Source of the DNA: JBBIRT01 sp037441725
Lineage (GTDB): Bacteria; Desulfobacterota; BSN033; UBA1163
Direction: 5' to 3'
Assembly (NCBI GenBank): GCA_037441725.1
Contig: JBBIRT010000125.1
Coordinates: 1-9,338 of the forward strand
DNA length: 9,338 nucleotides
Part shown: positions 5,588 through 9,338 of the stretch, piece by piece
Numbering within the stretch: the first letter of the stretch is position 1
Layout of the letters: the number at the start of each line of letters is the position of its first letter
Position numbers and translations under genes: made by a program
The notes under the pieces: generated by a model
Database searches by the model: none
Told to the model about the DNA's origin: nothing
The model's input: the letters and a program-made list of their open reading frames with translations, nothing else

Positions 5588-6580
5588 TTAGGACTCATTT
5601 CCCCATATCTTATCTGGAATCTCTATTTGATCTAAATTATTAGGTAAATAGAAGTTTTGTTCAAAAGTGCGGTGATAAGAACTCCATCTTGATCCTTCTA
5701 ATCCCTGGTTTTTGATAAATTGTTGAATTCCATTCATTTTTGCATCCATATCATCAAGGTAGTGGAGCATTACTGCCTCTAACGTCATAGGTCTTTTGGG
5801 TGAACCCCAAATATCTTGACCATGATGGCTGAGAATGAAATGTTTGAGCAGAATCGATAAGTCTTTTGGGAAATCGGGCAATTGTTTGATCTTTTCCTCT
5901 ACCTTTTCTATCCCAATGATAATATGACCTAATAGCCGTCCCTTATCTGAATAGTCAAAGGAACGATGATAAGTCAATTCTTCTACTTTACCCAAATCAT
6001 GGAGGATTGAGGCCGTCAGGAGGAGGTCTAAATTTAACCCATGGTAATGACTCACATTCTTAACAACCAGTTGGGCCAGGGAGAGGGTATGCTCTAAAAG
6101 ACCTCCTAAGTAATTGTGATGGAGCCATTTGGAAGCAGGAGCCATTTTGAAGAGCTTAATAAAGGATTCATCCTCCCAAAAAAGTTGAAGAAGCCTATTG
6201 AGGTGTGGACTCTTAATCATTTGACTAAGCTCTAAAAGAGAACGGAACATCTCTTCCACATCTTTTTCTGTGGAGGGAAAAAATTCTGAAAGGATAATCT
6301 TTTCTTCATCCATTCTCTCAATATAGGTGATATTCAATTGAAGATGATCCTGAAAGGATACCGCTCTTCCTTTTACATGGACGAAGTCGTCTTTTTGAAA
6401 GGATTCTTTAAAATTTTCAGCAGAGGTCCAAATCCTCCCTTCCATCTCACCCGATCGGTCTATCAATTTCAATTTCAAATAGATATTCCCAGCCTTAGTA
6501 ATCCCTGAGGTTTTTTCCTGCACCAAAAAGAAGGAATCAATATTGTCATTCTCTTTGATTTCATTGATGAAGATCTTCAT
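5588..6580 (-). CDS. YhaM-like 3'-5' exoribonuclease, OB-fold plus HD domain
   Basis: The protein has 330 residues, close to Bacillus YhaM (about 314). Residues 1-90 look like an OB-fold nucleic-acid-binding domain (GNIYLKLKLIDRSGEMEGRIW, then DFVHVKGRAVSFQDHLQLNI). From about 150 an HD-type metal-binding phosphohydrolase domain follows: HH at 154-155, LLEHTLSL with H164, the signature LHDLGK (H194, D195), H219 in LLGHI, SHHG (H252, H253) and the closing Asp cluster in LHYLDDMDAK. This order matches the YhaM family, which trims RNA (and single-stranded DNA) from the 3' end using a divalent metal. Start ATG at 6580 has GAAGGG 6 nt before it. It lies 86 bp downstream of thiL and 194 bp upstream of hrcA. 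Family assignment is good. The enzyme activity in this organism is inferred, so no symbol is given. Confidence 0.85.
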   Translation of the reverse strand: MKIFINEIKENDNIDSFFLVQEKTSGITKAGNIYLKLKLIDRSGEMEGRIWTSAENFKESFQKDDFVHVKGRAVSFQDHLQLNITYIERMDEEKIILSEFFPSTEKDVEEMFRSLLELSQMIKSPHLNRLLQLFWEDESFIKLFKMAPASKWLHHNYLGGLLEHTLSLAQLVVKNVSHYHGLNLDLLLTASILHDLGKVEELTYHRSFDYSDKGRLLGHIIIGIEKVEEKIKQLPDFPKDLSILLKHFILSHHGQDIWGSPKRPMTLEAVMLHYLDDMDAKMNGIQQFIKNQGLEGSRWSSYHRTFEQNFYLPNNLDQIEIPDKIWGNES

Positions 6581-6666
6581 TTTACACCCTTCGTATTTAG
6601 GATTGATCTCCTCTCTTACTCACTGATTGAGGATTACTTTTAAACCTAAAAAGTTGGGCAAGTAGT

Positions 6667-7668
6667 TTATTTGAAGTGTTCAAATCCCAATCGAGAAGGA
6701 ATATATATTTTTCCATCTCTTCGGATGATCTGGAGCCCTTCTTTTTGTGGAAGGATCTCCCCAATAAGAGTAATTGGGATTTTTAATAATCGAGAAAGGG
6801 AAGAGATTTTCCCCCTTATTTCATTGGGTGCCGTAAATAAAAGTTCATAATCCTCTCCGCCAGAAAGGGCGAAATGGATAGGATCATTTGAAAGGGAATG
6901 AATCCATTTCTGGTAGGATCTTGATAAAGGAATGCGATTCTCCCAAATACATGCTCCCACTCCACTTTCTTTCAAAAGGTGAGAGGCATCGATCAACAAA
7001 CCATCACTCACATCGATCATCGCTGTTGCCCAATGTTTTTTAGCAAGGATCTGACCCAATTCAATTCTTGGACAAGGGGAAAGAAGCTTTTGAATCAACC
7101 CTTTAGATCCTTGGATCTTTCTTCCTTCCTGGAGAATCTTTAACCCCAGTGCAGCATCCCCAAGGGTGCCAGTGACAAAAAGGGCATCCCCCACCCTTGC
7201 ACCTCTCCTGAACAGAATATTCTCCTCCCTTCCCTCTCCCAAAAGGCAGAGGTTAATTACTATTTTTTGGGAAAGGGAGGTATCTCCCCCTACCAATTCG
7301 ACCTTGAATTGTTCTGCTTCCTTTTTCAATCCTCGATAAAATAAGGAAATAAATGATAATGGAAGGTTCTTTGGAAGCCCAATTGAGATAAGAAAATATT
7401 TTGGAGTCCCTCCCATTGAGGCAATATCACTCAGATTGACTGCGAGGGCTTTTCTTCCAAGATCAAAGGGATTGGTCCAGGACCTTCTGAAATGGATATC
7501 CTCAATTAAGATATCGGTCGTGAGGAGAAGAATCTTTTTCCCCAACTTAACGACAGCGACATCATCACCGATCCCTTGGACTAAAAAAGGATCAGAGGAG
7601 GAAGTCCATTTGCGGATTCGATCGATCAGTCCAAATTCACCCACCTCTCGGAGGGTCCTTCTCGTCAT
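6667..7668 (-). CDS. thiL: Thiamine-monophosphate kinase ThiL
   Basis: ThiL phosphorylates thiamine monophosphate with ATP to thiamine diphosphate, the last step of vitamin B1 cofactor synthesis. The protein belongs to the PurM/SelD-type ATP-binding fold. With the ATG at 7668 it has 333 residues (E. coli: 325). Visible motifs are GIGDD (32-36), TTDILIEDIHF (50-60), KALAVNLSDIASMGG (73-87), VGGDT (126-130), MIDVSDGL (217-224) and SGGEDYELLF (269-278). All are hallmarks of the metal and nucleotide sites. Three start codons are stacked: TTG 7674, ATG 7671 and ATG 7668. The only Shine-Dalgarno-like GGGG (7678-7675) is 6 nt from ATG 7668, so that start is preferred. It begins 64 bp after the lon stop with no clear terminator between, so read-through from lon is possible. 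Confidence 0.95.
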   Translation of the reverse strand: MTRRTLREVGEFGLIDRIRKWTSSSDPFLVQGIGDDVAVVKLGKKILLLTTDILIEDIHFRRSWTNPFDLGRKALAVNLSDIASMGGTPKYFLISIGLPKNLPLSFISLFYRGLKKEAEQFKVELVGGDTSLSQKIVINLCLLGEGREENILFRRGARVGDALFVTGTLGDAALGLKILQEGRKIQGSKGLIQKLLSPCPRIELGQILAKKHWATAMIDVSDGLLIDASHLLKESGVGACIWENRIPLSRSYQKWIHSLSNDPIHFALSGGEDYELLFTAPNEIRGKISSLSRLLKIPITLIGEILPQKEGLQIIRRDGKIYIPSRLGFEHFK

Positions 7669-7732
7669 CATCAACCCCAGATATTTCTATGGGAAAAAGG
7701 ACCAGATTTATTGCCTCTCAAGTCAGGAGTCA

Positions 7733-9338
7733 CTAACTTACTTTTTTATGGTCAAGGGCGATCTTTAGAACTTCATCCATGTGCTTTACTGGGATGAAGT
7801 TGATCCTTTTTCTTACATAGATTGGGAGCTCCATGAGATCTTTTTTATTCATCGAAGGGATAATCACATTCTTAATTTTATGTCTGAGTGCAGCAAGGGC
7901 TTTCTCCTTAAGGCCTCCAACAGGTAAGACCCTGCCCCTGAGGGTAATCTCACCTGTCATGGCCACATCCTTCCTGACTGGAAGACTCGTGAGGGCAGAG
8001 AAAATAGAGACTGCCATGGTAATGCCAGCAGAGGGTCCATCCTTTGGAATGGCCCCAGCTGGGACATGGATATGGATCTCTTTATTATTCAATGTATTTG
8101 GATTGATATGATAGGCTTTCCCTTTAGATCGGGCATAGGTGAGTGCAGCCTGAGCAGATTCCTTCATCACATCTCCAAGGTGCCCTGTCAGGATGAGCGA
8201 TCCCTTGCCTGGAGTGGTTGAAGCCTCAATATAGAGAATATCCCCTCCTGTTTCTGTCCATGCAAGGCCTGTAGCCACACCGACTTCGTTGCGTTTCTGT
8301 TCCTCCTCGGTCAAATAGATAGGGGGACCTAAAAATCGATGAAGATTTTTAGTATTAATTTTGGTTTTCTCCTTCTTCCCCTCTGCTATTTTTCTAGCAA
8401 CCTTTCGACAGATGGCAGCCAATTGCCTTTCAAGATTTCTTAACCCTGCTTCTTGAGTATATTGGGAGATGATGAGTAAGATAGCCTTATCAGAAATCTC
8501 CAGCATCTCGTGTTGGATCCCATTCTCCTCCATCTGCCTGGGGAGAAGAAAGGTTTTAGCGATTTTCAATTTTTCAAGATCAGTGTATCCAGGAAGGTTA
8601 ATCACCTCCATACGGTCTTTTAAGGCGGTAGGAATGGGATCGATGAGGTTCCCTGTAGTGATGAACATCACTTTCGAGAGGTCAAAGGGAACATTGAGAT
8701 AGTGGTCACTGAAGGCATTATTCTGCTCAGGATCGAGGACCTCTAATAGGGCTGAAGCTGGATCCCCACGAAAATCGATGCCTATTTTATCCACTTCGTC
8801 CATCATAAATACTGGATTATTGCTCCCAGCCTGTTTAATGGATTGGATAATCCGACCAGGGAGGGCCCCGACATAAGTCCGGCGGTGTCCACGAATCTCT
8901 GCCTCATCCCTTATCCCTCCAAGGGAGATTCGCACAAATTTTCTTCCAAGGGCCCGTGCGATGGATCTCCCTAAGGAGGTTTTGCCCACTCCAGGGGGAC
9001 CGATGAAACAGAGAATAGGACCCTTCATACTTCTCTTCAATTTATGGACGCTTAAATATTCCAAGATTCGTTCTTTCACCTTTTCCAAGTTGTAATGATC
9101 TTCGTCTAACACCTTTTTTGCCTTTTGAAGATCAAGATTGTCATGAGTTGAAATGGACCAGGGCATATGGATGAGCCAATCAAGGTATGTCCGGACCATA
9201 GAGGCCTCTGCTGCATCAGGATGCATCTGCTCTAAACGGGCAAGCTCTCGCCGAGCCTCCTTCTCAACCTCTTTGGGCAACTTTGCCTTTATGATCTTTT
9301 GTCTTATCGCTTTGATATCTTCGGTTCTCTCATCTCCC
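7733..9338 (-). CDS. lon: ATP-dependent Lon protease, C-terminal two thirds (5' end beyond window)
   Basis: Lon is a cytoplasmic AAA+ serine protease that unfolds and degrades damaged and selected regulatory proteins. The frame is open from the right edge to TAG at 7735-7733, showing 535 codons or so. The N-terminal substrate-recognition domain is mostly outside the window, so any start inside (e.g. TTG at 9280) is only an internal codon. Walker A GPPGVGKT has its lysine codon at 8983. Walker B is MMDEVDK (about 8803-8783). The AAA+ part continues through DPEQNNAFSDHYLNVPFDLS and the arginine segment KDRMEVI. The protease domain has PKDGPSAG, with the catalytic serine codon at 8032-8030. The partner lysine is the second K of GGLKEK (7903-7901). 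The Ser-Lys spacing of 43 residues equals that of E. coli Lon (S679/K722). Everything visible is intact. Confidence 0.97.
   Translation of the reverse strand, partial: GDERTEDIKAIRQKIIKAKLPKEVEKEARRELARLEQMHPDAAEASMVRTYLDWLIHMPWSISTHDNLDLQKAKKVLDEDHYNLEKVKERILEYLSVHKLKRSMKGPILCFIGPPGVGKTSLGRSIARALGRKFVRISLGGIRDEAEIRGHRRTYVGALPGRIIQSIKQAGSNNPVFMMDEVDKIGIDFRGDPASALLEVLDPEQNNAFSDHYLNVPFDLSKVMFITTGNLIDPIPTALKDRMEVINLPGYTDLEKLKIAKTFLLPRQMEENGIQHEMLEISDKAILLIISQYTQEAGLRNLERQLAAICRKVARKIAEGKKEKTKINTKNLHRFLGPPIYLTEEEQKRNEVGVATGLAWTETGGDILYIEASTTPGKGSLILTGHLGDVMKESAQAALTYARSKGKAYHINPNTLNNKEIHIHVPAGAIPKDGPSAGITMAVSIFSALTSLPVRKDVAMTGEITLRGRVLPVGGLKEKALAALRHKIKNVIIPSMNKKDLMELPIYVRKRINFIPVKHMDEVLKIALDHKKVS

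Noticed and set aside
6581..6666. Terminator or riboswitch between thiL and the YhaM-like gene
   Set aside because: No stable hairpin with a U tract is seen, and none of the conserved thiamine-riboswitch (THI box) sequence such as CTGAGA is recognisable. Only loose TCCTC/GAGGA pairing is present.
9280..9280. TTG at 9280 as the real start of a short Lon
   Set aside because: The same frame continues upstream to the window edge with Lon-like sequence (…IKAIRQKIIKAKLPKE), so the gene simply starts outside the window.
1..9338. CRISPR array, tRNA, rRNA, or anti-phage defence genes
   Set aside because: No regularly spaced repeats, no tRNA-like cloverleaf or rRNA sequence, and no defence-type protein families were seen. 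All six protein genes are housekeeping or transport families.

Overview
The window looks like a piece of chromosome from a Gram-negative bacterium. The MacA-type periplasmic adaptor implies a double membrane. The lon / thiL / hrcA-grpE-dnaK gene content and the moderate, somewhat AT-leaning composition would fit a deltaproteobacterial (Desulfobacterota-like) or related lineage. That placement is inference from protein style only. A run of 25 Ns inside dnaK shows that the sequence is a draft or scaffolded (possibly metagenomic) assembly.

All six recognisable protein genes lie on the minus strand, so transcription runs from the right edge to the left. From right to left they are: lon (ATP-dependent protease, 5' end outside the window); thiL (thiamine-monophosphate kinase); a YhaM-like OB-fold + HD-domain exoribonuclease; then, after a 194-bp spacer with a good sigma70-type promoter, the heat-shock cluster hrcA-grpE-dnaK. 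dnaK is followed by a hairpin terminator and a 663-bp AT-rich, repeat-rich non-coding stretch. Last comes a MacA/HlyD-type efflux adaptor gene that runs off the left edge.

The main theme is protein quality control. HrcA is the heat-shock repressor, GrpE and DnaK form the Hsp70 pair, and Lon degrades damaged proteins. The third usual partner, dnaJ, is not next to dnaK here, and no CIRCE operator is visible upstream of hrcA. thiL (cofactor synthesis) and the YhaM-like RNase sit between lon and hrcA without strong terminators, so they may share transcripts with lon.

The parts the gene calls do not explain are non-coding. (1) A 13-nt motif, TTAATTTGGACAG or a near-match, occurs three times upstream of macA. 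Two copies form a hairpin-capable inverted repeat over the predicted macA -35 region, and the outermost two could also be terminal inverted repeats of a 262-bp segment. (2) A separate 72-bp segment is bounded by 11-bp perfect inverted repeats. (3) An 11-bp perfect inverted repeat encloses the hrcA stop codon at the hrcA-grpE junction. No clearly new multi-gene system is present. The protein genes are well-known families.
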